DNA of 29,298 nucleotides from an uncultured Christensenella sp. (GTDB lineage: Bacteria > Bacillota > Clostridia > Christensenellales > UBA3700), in the NCBI GenBank assembly GCA_910584035.1, contig CAJTZR010000007.1, positions 1 to 29,298 on the forward strand. Direction: 5' to 3'. Positions 1-6,805 of this stretch are shown here, piece by piece. The position numbers were made by a program, and so were the translations under genes. The notes under the pieces were generated by a model that had not been told where the DNA came from, did not search any database, and saw only the letters and a program-made list of their open reading frames with translations. Numbering within the stretch: position 1 is the first letter of the stretch; every line of letters begins with the position of its first letter.

Positions 1-1
1 G

Positions 2-2401
2 GGAATAATCTTTTTAGCGATAGCCATTATTTGTCTTATGACAATTGGTTGTTTGGCGTCTACTAATGTTATTGTTATAGGCGGTGCAAAGAAAGGTAGT
101 CTTGCTAATTTTGATAATAAAGAAGTTGTAGCAGATAGTGAATTTAATGAGAATGACTATGACTTTAAGCTTAGTGGTACTTGTGAGGCAATGGCTACTG
201 AATGGGATAAGGCAGTTAAGCAATCTAAATCAAATGGTGGTAAGCAAGTTAAGGTGTTAATGAAAGGCAATTGGATAGCTGAAAAAACAGAAATGATACT
301 TGATAATGAGCAAACTGAAACTACTAAATTTGGTGACTTAGAGGGTTCTTTTAAAGATGGAGCTATATATGTGCCAGCTGGAGTTAATATATTATTAGAC
401 CTAAATGCTTGTACTATTGATAGGCATATAAAAGCAGCTACATACAATGGAATGGTATTTATGGTTAGTGGTGGAACTTTGACTATTGAAGATAATAAAT
501 ATGATGAAGAAGTGATGTTGACAGAATACAATGTCTATAAAGATGCGTCATTTGGATTTTTGCAAAGAAGCTTTGCTAACAAAGCGAGAGGTGGTATTAC
601 TGGCGGTGCTGGTCGTAGTCAATCTGGTGGTATATATGTGGAAAATCAAGGGACAATTAATTTTAATAGTGGTAAAATTTTCAATAATGAATATGCCAAA
701 TTAGGTGGTGGAATATATGCTTTTGAGAGTACTATTAATATGAATGGCGGGTTAATTTTTAATAATAAGGCAGCTCAGCAAGGTGGCGGTATATATGCCA
801 CTGAAAATAGTAAAGTAAATATCAACAATGGTTTTATAATGTCAAATTTTGCAGAAGTAGATGGCGGAGGAATATACTGTGAGAATACAATTGTGAAAAT
901 ACAAGATATAATTGTACATTCTAATTCTTCTATCATAGGAAATGGCGGAGGAATATGCTTAACTAATTGTGAAACTATAATTGATAATGGAATATGTTAT
1001 GCGAATAGTAATGATTTTGATGGTGGCGGCATTTATGCTGAGGAAGGGAAAATTGTTATCAATAATGTATTATCAACTAAAAATTTAGGTTTACACGGTG
1101 CAGGTCTTTATTTAAGAGACGGAATTGATGCAACAATAAACAATGCCACTTTAAGTTATAATAAGGCGTTTGGTGTAGGGGCAGGATTGTTCGTTTTCGT
1201 TGAATCAAAATGCGTAATAAATAATATTAATGTAATTGGTAATGAATCATTTTTTATTAGTACATATGGAGTTTCGGGAGTTGGAATTTGTGTTGGTAAT
1301 GCTGCTAATTTAACTTTAAATAACGGAATAATTTCAGATAATAAAGTTCTTGAAAGACATCCTACTAATGAAAAATATCTAGGATATGGTGTGGGTATCG
1401 CAATGATGGATAATTTGCAATATGACGAGCCTAGTATTATTAACTTAAATGGTGGAACAATTACACGTAATTTTGGCTTAGATATGGGAGCTGGAGTATA
1501 TAATTCTACAGATGATGGTATTATAAATTTGAGTAAAAGCGTAAAGATTTTTGATAATTACAAAATGGATAATGATAACAGAGATATACTTACAAATTCC
1601 GATGTGTATTTAATTGAGAGTCAAAAAATTAATATCATAGATAGCTTTGATAACATTATTGAGCCACACATTGGTATTAATTTAGCAGATGATTATGGTA
1701 ATGAGCCATTTACTAATGGTTATAGTACTTATAATTCCGATTCACCTTATATGCACTTTTTCAATAACAAAGTATCAAGCATTGCAGCTTTAAATAATGG
1801 TGATGTTGTGTTTGAGAATATCATTAGTAGTAATGTTTACGATTTTGTATATTTGGAAAATGGTACAAGAAAGAATTATTCAGATAATAATATAGTACAC
1901 GCAATAAATGATTATGCAAAAAGACAAGAGGTAAATGGTGGTAAGTTAGTACTAGGCAATATAGCACCAAACACAAGTATAAACCAATTTATAAGTAATA
2001 TAAATTATGAGGGAACAACAATCAAATTGCTAAATGGGGCAAATGAAGTGGTATTTGGTGATGGAGCGGATAGCAAATTTGCGGATAAATTAAATAGTGG
2101 TAATGAATTTGCCGTTGGAACTGGTTGGAGAGTAGAGATATACACCAATGGTGGTGAAATGATAGAGGAAATGTATTTATCAGTATTAGGTGATTTGACT
2201 GGTGATGGCAAGGTAAACTCTGCAGATGTTAATTATATTAGACAAATGATAAATGATAAAAATGTTTATGACAATTTGAATGATAAGCCATATATTCAAC
2301 TAGCGACATTGATTGTAAACAAGAATGGTTTAGCAAATATTGATTGTGAAATACTTTGGAATGTGGCTTGTGGCAAGATAGATATAGCTGACTTTATTTA
2401 A
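2..2401 (+). CDS. Secreted beta-helix repeat protein with C-terminal dockerin-like module (5' partial)
   Basis: The reading frame is open to the window edge. The residues before the first ATG (at 38) form a hydrophobic run (GIIFLAIAIICLM) that continues the signal sequence, so the true start lies upstream. The body holds at least eight repeats of about 20-30 residues with the core GGGIY, GAGLY or GVGI followed by Asn-rich strands such as NNG and FNN. This is the pattern of right-handed parallel beta-helix (Pmp-like) surface proteins. The last 70 residues contain GDLTGDGKVNSAD, a good dockerin type I calcium loop, and a degenerate second half (VNKNGLANIDCEIL). No sortase motif or C-terminal membrane anchor is present, so attachment through a cohesin partner is a fair inference. 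Substrate and ligand are unknown. Secretion and beta-helix fold are fairly sure; the dockerin function is less sure. Confidence 0.8.
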   Translation, partial: GIIFLAIAIICLMTIGCLASTNVIVIGGAKKGSLANFDNKEVVADSEFNENDYDFKLSGTCEAMATEWDKAVKQSKSNGGKQVKVLMKGNWIAEKTEMILDNEQTETTKFGDLEGSFKDGAIYVPAGVNILLDLNACTIDRHIKAATYNGMVFMVSGGTLTIEDNKYDEEVMLTEYNVYKDASFGFLQRSFANKARGGITGGAGRSQSGGIYVENQGTINFNSGKIFNNEYAKLGGGIYAFESTINMNGGLIFNNKAAQQGGGIYATENSKVNINNGFIMSNFAEVDGGGIYCENTIVKIQDIIVHSNSSIIGNGGGICLTNCETIIDNGICYANSNDFDGGGIYAEEGKIVINNVLSTKNLGLHGAGLYLRDGIDATINNATLSYNKAFGVGAGLFVFVESKCVINNINVIGNESFFISTYGVSGVGICVGNAANLTLNNGIISDNKVLERHPTNEKYLGYGVGIAMMDNLQYDEPSIINLNGGTITRNFGLDMGAGVYNSTDDGIINLSKSVKIFDNYKMDNDNRDILTNSDVYLIESQKINIIDSFDNIIEPHIGINLADDYGNEPFTNGYSTYNSDSPYMHFFNNKVSSIAALNNGDVVFENIISSNVYDFVYLENGTRKNYSDNNIVHAINDYAKRQEVNGGKLVLGNIAPNTSINQFISNINYEGTTIKLLNGANEVVFGDGADSKFADKLNSGNEFAVGTGWRVEIYTNGGEMIEEMYLSVLGDLTGDGKVNSADVNYIRQMINDKNVYDNLNDKPYIQLATLIVNKNGLANIDCEILWNVACGKIDIADFI
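2189..2398 (+). other. Dockerin type I-like module
   Basis: The first loop, DLTGDGKVNSAD, has Asp/Thr/Asp/Asn/Asp at the expected calcium-ligand spacing, followed by a helix (VNYIRQMI). The second loop keeps NxNG and IDCEIL but lacks the first Asp and is probably weak or non-binding. The module ends the protein, as dockerins usually do. Binding to a cohesin is inferred from the family; no cohesin is seen in this window. Confidence 0.6.
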
Positions 2402-2410
2402 ATTTTAGCA

Positions 2411-2783
2411 TTTTCAAATTTAATGACACATTAATTTTAATTATCGGAAATTGTCCTACATACACTCCACAGAAAAGTTATTCTGTGGGTGACCCCGATA
2501 AGCGGAGCGAAGCATTTTTTGCAGTTACTGATTTTAATGCAAATAGTGTTAGACTTGTTTATCAAGTTAAAAGTGTTAGTTTTTGTTTAAATTTGAGTTT
2601 TCTCAAATTTAACAACACCTAAATTTATATTATCGTAAGCTGTACATTTACCCACAAGATAGCTTTTTTGTGTGGACCCCAATAGTGACACATAGTGGCA
2701 TTTGACATCAGCAAGTGTTAATTTAAATAGTGTCAGTTCATTTTAAGTTTTCTCAAATTAAATGACACATAATTAATATTAAA
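2411..2783 (+). repeat. Dispersed structured repeat, locus 1: a tail, a full unit and a shortened unit in tandem
   Basis: A unit of about 190 bp starts with TTATCGG and ends with an AAATTT-rich hairpin and a (G)ACAC block. A bare tail lies at 2411-2440, a full unit at 2441-2629 and a shortened unit at 2630-2783. In the full unit TTATCGG (2441-2447) pairs with CCGATAA (2495-2501) around the hairpin CCACAGAA/TTCTGTGG (2467-2488). A four-way junction then spans 2546-2618: outer GTGTT/AACAC and hairpins ACTTG/CAAGT, AAAAGT/GTTTTT and AAATTTGAG/CTCAAATTT. The shortened unit keeps the outer stem GTGTCA/TGACAC (2730-2735/2763-2768) but has lost two hairpins. The same family lies inverted at 13910-14231. 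It has no coding capacity. Confidence 0.8.
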
Positions 2784-2862
2784 CAATATAGTGCAAAAGG
2801 CTTTATTAAAAGTTAAAACATTATAAAAACAAGAGATTTAAAAAATAAAAAGATTTAAAGCA

Positions 2863-2897
2863 AACAAGATGCTAGTTAAGCATCTTGTTGTTTTGGT
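2863..2897 (+). terminator. Intrinsic terminator
   Basis: A perfect 10-bp stem, AACAAGATGC (2863-2872) with GCATCTTGTT (2880-2889), has a 7-nt loop and is followed by GTTTT. It lies 460 bp beyond the beta-helix gene, so a transcript ending here would carry the repeat units as a long 3' tail. Confidence 0.75.
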
Positions 2898-2940
2898 AAA
2901 GACAACCAACAGCTATGCTGGTGTGAATATAAAATTTTTA

Positions 2941-3110
2941 GCTATACGTATATAAATATTGAGCGTATCAAGTTAGTAGCAAGTAAATGCAAATTACTAG
3001 CAATAAAAGTTTAAAATTGATACATAAATATCAGTCGGGCAATAGTTGCAACTATTGGTAAATTGCTGAGCCTATAGACTTGGCTAGTAATATGCCCTAA
3101 AGGGGGCAAA
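2941..3110 (+). ncRNA. Candidate structured RNA or mobile-element end
   Basis: Stems found by eye are GTATCAA/TTGATAC (2965-2971/3017-3023), enclosing GTTAGTA/TACTAGC (2972-2978/2995-3001); a perfect 18-bp palindrome CAATAGTTGCAACTATTG (3040-3057); AGCC/GGCT (3069-3072/3082-3085); and TGCCC (3093-3097), which can pair either with GGGCA upstream (3037-3041) or with GGGCA downstream (3104-3108). No open frame crosses it. The nested stems followed by a strong palindrome recall the non-coding ends of IS200/IS605-type elements and their guide RNAs, but no transposase or TnpB remnant is visible. Identity is a guess. Confidence 0.35.
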
Positions 3111-3113
3111 ATC

Positions 3114-3138
3114 AAACCACCAGTTTAGCTGGTGGTTT
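3114..3138. terminator. Bidirectional hairpin terminator (possibly a mobile-element palindrome)
   Basis: AAACCACCAG (3114-3123) pairs perfectly with CTGGTGGTTT (3129-3138) over a 5-nt loop. It lies 24 bp past the stop of the minus-strand CLC gene and is flanked by T-rich sequence on both sides, although neither U-run is perfect. An IS200/IS605-type subterminal hairpin would look similar. Confidence 0.6.
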
Positions 3139-3161
3139 AGACTCTTTATTTAGCTTTTTAA

Positions 3162-4919
3162 CTATTCGTTTAGTAGTCTTTCAACATATTCCATAGTTGC
3201 ATCTGGGTCATAGGTTTTGGCTTTTATTAGTAGCAAGTCACCACCCTCAAGCTTAGTTTCCGCACTGGCAATTAATTGTTCGTCCTTTTTGGAGATAGTT
3301 TTTACTGCACATTCTGGTGGCCATAATAAGTCTTTTATCAATTTGCCGTCCGCAAAAGAATTATGTTCAACTGTAACTTTAAAGCTTATTTGTTTTTGAG
3401 ATTTACCCTCACGTTCTTCCTCGACATTACGTTCAAGTAGTGCATCGTAAAGAGGTGGTTGTTTAAATAATTCCGCAACAATGGTTGCAATGAAAATTGT
3501 TATACCAGTAAATAGGAAAGAGTGGAAAGAGCCAGTAACCTCCATAACTAGTACCATTGCTGTTATTGGTGTACGTACACTTGCACCAAAGAAAGCTGAC
3601 ATTGAGATTACAATAAGTAGTTTATACAATGAGGTTTCAAGCCCTGCCATTTGGAAAAGATTACCAAACAAACCGCCAAGTAAAGCACCTATAGTCAGCA
3701 TAGGGATAAATAAACCGCCAGTCGCACCGCTATTGAATGATACTGGTATCAATATTAATTTTACTAGTAATAAAACAAGTAACATCCACCAAATATAGTT
3801 GCCGTTACCAATATTCATTATTAAAGAATGTCCACCGCCTACAGTATCAACTAACGCTAAACCAACACAGCCACAAAGCAAGAATGTGAAAACAAGTTTA
3901 AACCATTGTGGCAATTTTTTAGGTACTATTTTTTGTGAGTTAAGAATAAGCCAGTTAAAGCCTACGCTTGAAAGTCCGATTATAATACCAAGAATAACTA
4001 ACATCCAAATATTTTGCAATGCGAATTTATCTGGGAAAGCTCCGAAATCAAATAAATAACCAGTACCACCCCAAAGTTTGGATATTGCGTTTGAAACCAA
4101 AGTACCTATAGTTACTGAACAACCTGCAGTTAAAAGTAACATTGGTGTAACTTTTTTTTGTACCTCTTCTATTACAAAGATTATTCCCGTTAGAGGAGCA
4201 TTAAAGGCTACAGCCAAACCAGTACCCGCACCCGCAGACATTATATATCTTGTCCAAGCCATACGGCATTTTAGTACTCTGCAAGCACCTTGAGCAGTTG
4301 TTGCACCAATTTGAATAGATGGTCCCTCTGAACCCAAAGATATGCCACCAAAGTAGGTAAGTAGTGAGGATAAAATAGTTGTAAGCAATACTCTTAGCCA
4401 ACGGAAAGTCAATATGCCACGCAACACACCCTCTGTACGAGGAACTCCTGAACCTTTACATTCTGGTGTTGCTTTAAGTAAAAAGTGACAAATTAGAGCA
4501 ATAACTACAAGTCCGAATAAAAATAATGGTGTCCAAAGCGGGTTGCTACGAACTAAAGTATAAATATCTTTTGACCATTCTGTTAAAAGATTTGCAAACT
4601 TTGTATACAAGCCAACAAGAATACCAACAACAATACCGCATACACCACTATAGCAAATTACTGGGATAATAACATTGCGGAAATGCCCCAAAGTAGGCCG
4701 CATACTGAATGTGTTTTTAGGCTTTTTTTCTAATTCTGTATGAGTTGCCATATCTTCAATAATTACATTGGAGATATTGTCATTTTTGTCATATTCCTCA
4801 TCGTAAAAAACGTTTTTATAAAAAGTCGAATTGTCATTAACATCTGTTAAGGTACGATTTTCGGAGGGTTTTTCGATTAAATTGTTCTCTTTTTGGTTGT
4901 TCAAGTCGTTATTTTGCAT
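3162..4919 (-). CDS. clcA: CLC-family chloride/proton antiporter with C-terminal TrkA-C (RCK_C) domain
   Basis: This is an integral membrane CLC protein that exchanges chloride for protons. Numbered from the chosen start (585 aa), it has the selectivity motif GSGVP (156-160), GSEGP with the gating glutamate E198, the proton glutamate in VIEE (E251/E252), and GLFIP in the second half, so it belongs to the coupled antiporter branch rather than the fluoride branch. A hydrophilic Asn/Asp-rich N-terminus of about 80 residues comes first. The last 80 residues form a soluble TrkA-C domain, a ligand-sensing fusion known in Firmicutes. The open frame continues upstream to 5036, but a TTGACA-17-TATACT promoter lies within that stretch, so I place the start at the first ATG after it (4919). 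The ribosome site there is weak, and ATG 4754 is an alternative. Confidence 0.9.
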   Translation of the reverse strand: MQNNDLNNQKENNLIEKPSENRTLTDVNDNSTFYKNVFYDEEYDKNDNISNVIIEDMATHTELEKKPKNTFSMRPTLGHFRNVIIPVICYSGVCGIVVGILVGLYTKFANLLTEWSKDIYTLVRSNPLWTPLFLFGLVVIALICHFLLKATPECKGSGVPRTEGVLRGILTFRWLRVLLTTILSSLLTYFGGISLGSEGPSIQIGATTAQGACRVLKCRMAWTRYIMSAGAGTGLAVAFNAPLTGIIFVIEEVQKKVTPMLLLTAGCSVTIGTLVSNAISKLWGGTGYLFDFGAFPDKFALQNIWMLVILGIIIGLSSVGFNWLILNSQKIVPKKLPQWFKLVFTFLLCGCVGLALVDTVGGGHSLIMNIGNGNYIWWMLLVLLLVKLILIPVSFNSGATGGLFIPMLTIGALLGGLFGNLFQMAGLETSLYKLLIVISMSAFFGASVRTPITAMVLVMEVTGSFHSFLFTGITIFIATIVAELFKQPPLYDALLERNVEEEREGKSQKQISFKVTVEHNSFADGKLIKDLLWPPECAVKTISKKDEQLIASAETKLEGGDLLLIKAKTYDPDATMEYVERLLNE

Positions 4920-4952
4920 ATGTAAATTTATCCATAATTTTATTATAGGTTT

Positions 4953-4981
4953 AGTATATCTTAATTTATGGCATATGTCAA
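4953..4981 (-). promoter_or_regulatory. Sigma-A-type promoter of the CLC gene
   Basis: On the minus strand, TTGACA (4981-4976), a 17-bp spacer and TATACT (4958-4953). The predicted transcript begins near 4946, about 27 nt before ATG 4919. This rules out the longer N-terminus. Confidence 0.8.
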
Positions 4982-4995
4982 GCACGCTAAATAAT

Positions 4996-5012
4996 TTACT
5001 TTTTAAAAGTAA
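4996..5012. promoter_or_regulatory. Perfect 8-1-8 palindrome, operator-like
   Basis: TTACTTTT, T, AAAAGTAA is a perfect inverted repeat in the gap between the divergent CLC and ferritin-like genes, 15 bp upstream of the CLC -35 box and about 65 bp before the ferritin-like start. The size suits a dimeric repressor site, but I cannot assign a regulator. It could be chance in AT-rich DNA. Confidence 0.35.
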
Positions 5013-5077
5013 CTTTTTATCACCGCTGGGTAGCATATTGCATATATTGTATTAATTTAAATTTGTAGGGGGTAGAT

Positions 5078-5578
5078 ATGAAACCAATAAAAGTTGATTT
5101 AGAGTATCCAGAAATTGATATAGATTGTTTAAGCTTGAGTGATTGCCGTTGTTTAATGGAAGATTATGGCGGTGCGGAAAGTGAGCTTACTGCTATATTG
5201 ACTTATATGTATCAAGCATATGTAATACACGAAATGGAAGAATATAAGGAATTATATGAAACTTTGGAGGGAATCGCTATAGCTGAAATGCACCATCACG
5301 AATTATTAGGTAAGACTATAGTTGAATTGGGCGGTACTCCAGTTATGGGTGGTAACCAAAAATTTTGGAATGGCAGTATGGTGAACTATTGTAAGGATAT
5401 AATCAATATGATTAATATTGACATTAAGTCGGAACAAATAGCTATCGAAAATTACAAAAAAACTATTAGATGTGTACAAAATTATTCTATTCGTGAGTTA
5501 ATTGAGCGTATTATTATGGATGAGGAGTTGCATATTTTAGCACTTGAGGAACAAAAACGCAAAATATTAGGTAATTGA
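5078..5578 (+). CDS. Ferritin-like di-iron domain protein
   Basis: A soluble 166-residue protein with the four-helix di-metal pattern: AESE (E34/E36) in helix 1, EMHH (E70, H73) in helix 2, E119/E124 in helix 3 and EELH (E149, H152) in helix 4. Two ExxH motifs plus extra Glu ligands are typical of rubrerythrin, bacterioferritin and manganese-catalase-like families. No rubredoxin tail follows. A role in iron or peroxide handling is inferred from the family; the exact reaction cannot be read. The start is supported by AGGGGG (5067-5072) 5 nt before the ATG. It is divergent from the CLC gene and ends in its own terminator, so it is probably a single-gene unit. Confidence 0.8.
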   Translation: MKPIKVDLEYPEIDIDCLSLSDCRCLMEDYGGAESELTAILTYMYQAYVIHEMEEYKELYETLEGIAIAEMHHHELLGKTIVELGGTPVMGGNQKFWNGSMVNYCKDIINMINIDIKSEQIAIENYKKTIRCVQNYSIRELIERIIMDEELHILALEEQKRKILGN

Positions 5579-5648
5579 TATGCTAATAATTTTTTGCAAA
5601 ACAAGAATTTGCAAACGGTGTTAGTCGCAGATTTAATTTGATTAAAGA

Positions 5649-5692
5649 AAGCTTTTGTTTAAGTATAAATTATAAGCAAAAGCTTGTTTTTA
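5649..5692 (+). terminator. Intrinsic terminator of the ferritin-like gene
   Basis: AAGCTTTTGTTT (5649-5660) pairs with AAGCAAAAGCTT (5674-5685) as 12 bp with one G-U pair, followed by GTTTTTAT. Confidence 0.85.
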
Positions 5693-5994
5693 TATGTCCT
5701 TAATTTTTTAACATAGCAAGCAATACCTAATTTTTTAATTACTTTAAATAATATAAAAGCAATATTGCTAAAGAGTTGTTTTTTAAATAAGAATATACTT
5801 ACGCAAATAAAAATTAATATTTTGAGCAGTAGCAATTATTAATAATTAGTAATTTATTAAAAGGATATATCTTCAAGCATAGTAAATAGGTATTTTTTTA
5901 CTAATTAGATTGTCTAAAAGTGTCGAAATATAGCAAATATTCATTATAAATAGCTTAAATTTTACTTAAAATAAATAAAAATACAAAAAAACAC
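5693..5994. other. AT-rich gap, nothing recognised
   Basis: About 300 bp with no credible open frame, RNA gene or strong hairpin. Short palindromes such as AGCAATATTGCT are expected at this base composition. Confidence 0.5.
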
Positions 5995-6023
5995 TTGTTT
6001 TTATAGTTTATTTGTGATATTAT
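5995..6023 (+). promoter_or_regulatory. Sigma-A-type promoter of secG
   Basis: TTGTTT (5995-6000), 17-bp spacer, TATTAT (6018-6023). It gives a short leader of about 25 nt carrying GGAGG. Confidence 0.75.
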
Positions 6024-6055
6024 AGTAAAGCTAAGTAGAATGGAGGTTTATTCTA

Positions 6056-6358
6056 ATGAATATGTTAAACTCATTAATGTATATAGTAAGTGCCGCAGGT
6101 AAAGACTATACTGGAATTCATATTTTCAGAGATGTTTTAGTTGTATTTATGGTACTACTAGCAATCGCTATTATTGTGCTTATCCTTATGCAAAAAGGTA
6201 CAAATGACAATATTGGTGTAATTGGCGGTGAAACAGACACTTATATGGGCAAAAACAAAGGTCAAAATAGAGAGAAAAAACTTAAGCTTGCTACTGCAAT
6301 TATTGGTGCTATTATTGTGGTTATGGCAATTATTTACTTTATTTTGGCGGTTGTATAA
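6056..6358 (+). CDS. secG: Preprotein translocase subunit SecG
   Basis: Small inner-membrane subunit of the SecYEG channel that assists SecA-driven export. The 100 residues contain two hydrophobic helices (about 25-45 and 77-99) joined by a polar loop. The family signature LMQKG...N...GVIGG follows the first helix, and the loop contains MGKNKGQNREKK. The family is usually about 75-80 residues; the extra length is at the N-terminus. GGAGG (6042-6046) lies 9 nt before the ATG; a second ATG at 6062 is possible. Its place just before rnr and smpB is the common Firmicute arrangement, though a terminator separates it from rnr here. Confidence 0.93.
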   Translation: MNMLNSLMYIVSAAGKDYTGIHIFRDVLVVFMVLLAIAIIVLILMQKGTNDNIGVIGGETDTYMGKNKGQNREKKLKLATAIIGAIIVVMAIIYFILAVV

Positions 6359-6378
6359 TTTAATGCTTTGTATATTTT

Positions 6379-6414
6379 CGGCTGTTGCCTAGCGGTTACA
6401 GCCGTTTTATTTTT
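6379..6414 (+). terminator. Intrinsic terminator of secG
   Basis: CGGCTGT (6379-6385) pairs with ACAGCCG (6398-6404), followed by TTTTATTTTT. It insulates secG from rnr. Confidence 0.85.
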
Positions 6415-6760
6415 GTATAAAGAGCTGTATGATTTTTGGTTAAAATATTGCACGAAATTACTTTTTGTAAAAAAATATAAATCAATTAATCAAGTTGTGT
6501 TGCAAATTAAAAGTTATTTATAGGTTATAATTTTTTAAATTAATTGTTAATAATATTTTGAAAGAATTGTTAATAATTTTATAAACATTGAAATTTTATT
6601 GCAGAAAATGTGTTATTAATATTGGTTAATTAAAATTGATTATCAATAATGTTTAAGTAAAGTTGATTGCAAATTTAATTATAGTAAAATAAATATAAAA
6701 TTATATAATTAAGTTTTGCAAAGTATTAATTGGATAATAGACAGAATATAAAAATAAAAA
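6415..6760. other. AT-rich gap upstream of rnr, weak promoter candidate only
   Basis: About 350 bp without a credible gene. The best promoter for rnr is TTGATT (6663-6668), 16 bp, TAAAAT (6685-6690), which would give a leader of about 110 nt. I see no other structure until the hairpin at 6761. Confidence 0.35.
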
Positions 6761-6794
6761 TCTCGCAAAAATTCTACAATCTAAATTTGCGGGA
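6761..6794 (+). promoter_or_regulatory. Hairpin covering the rnr ribosome-binding site
   Basis: TCTCGCAAA (6761-6769) pairs with TTTGCGGGA (6786-6794) as 9 bp with one G-U pair. The right arm contains GGGA of the rnr ribosome site GGGAG (6791-6795), which lies 10 nt before ATG 6806. Folding would hide the site, so translation could depend on temperature or on RNA binding. No U-run follows, so it is not a terminator. Confidence 0.55.
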
Positions 6795-6805
6795 GTGTGA
6801 GAAAA

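Noticed and set aside
2863..2897. Hairpin as part of the repeat family
   Set aside because: It has no counterpart at locus 2 and fits an ordinary terminator.
4909..4935. Eight-codon leader peptide (MDKFTYAK) overlapping the CLC start
   Set aside because: It has no ribosome site, and short chance frames are common in AT-rich leaders.
4920..5036. N-terminal extension of the CLC antiporter
   Set aside because: It spans a TTGACA-17-TATACT promoter, and its residues do not resemble CLC sequence.
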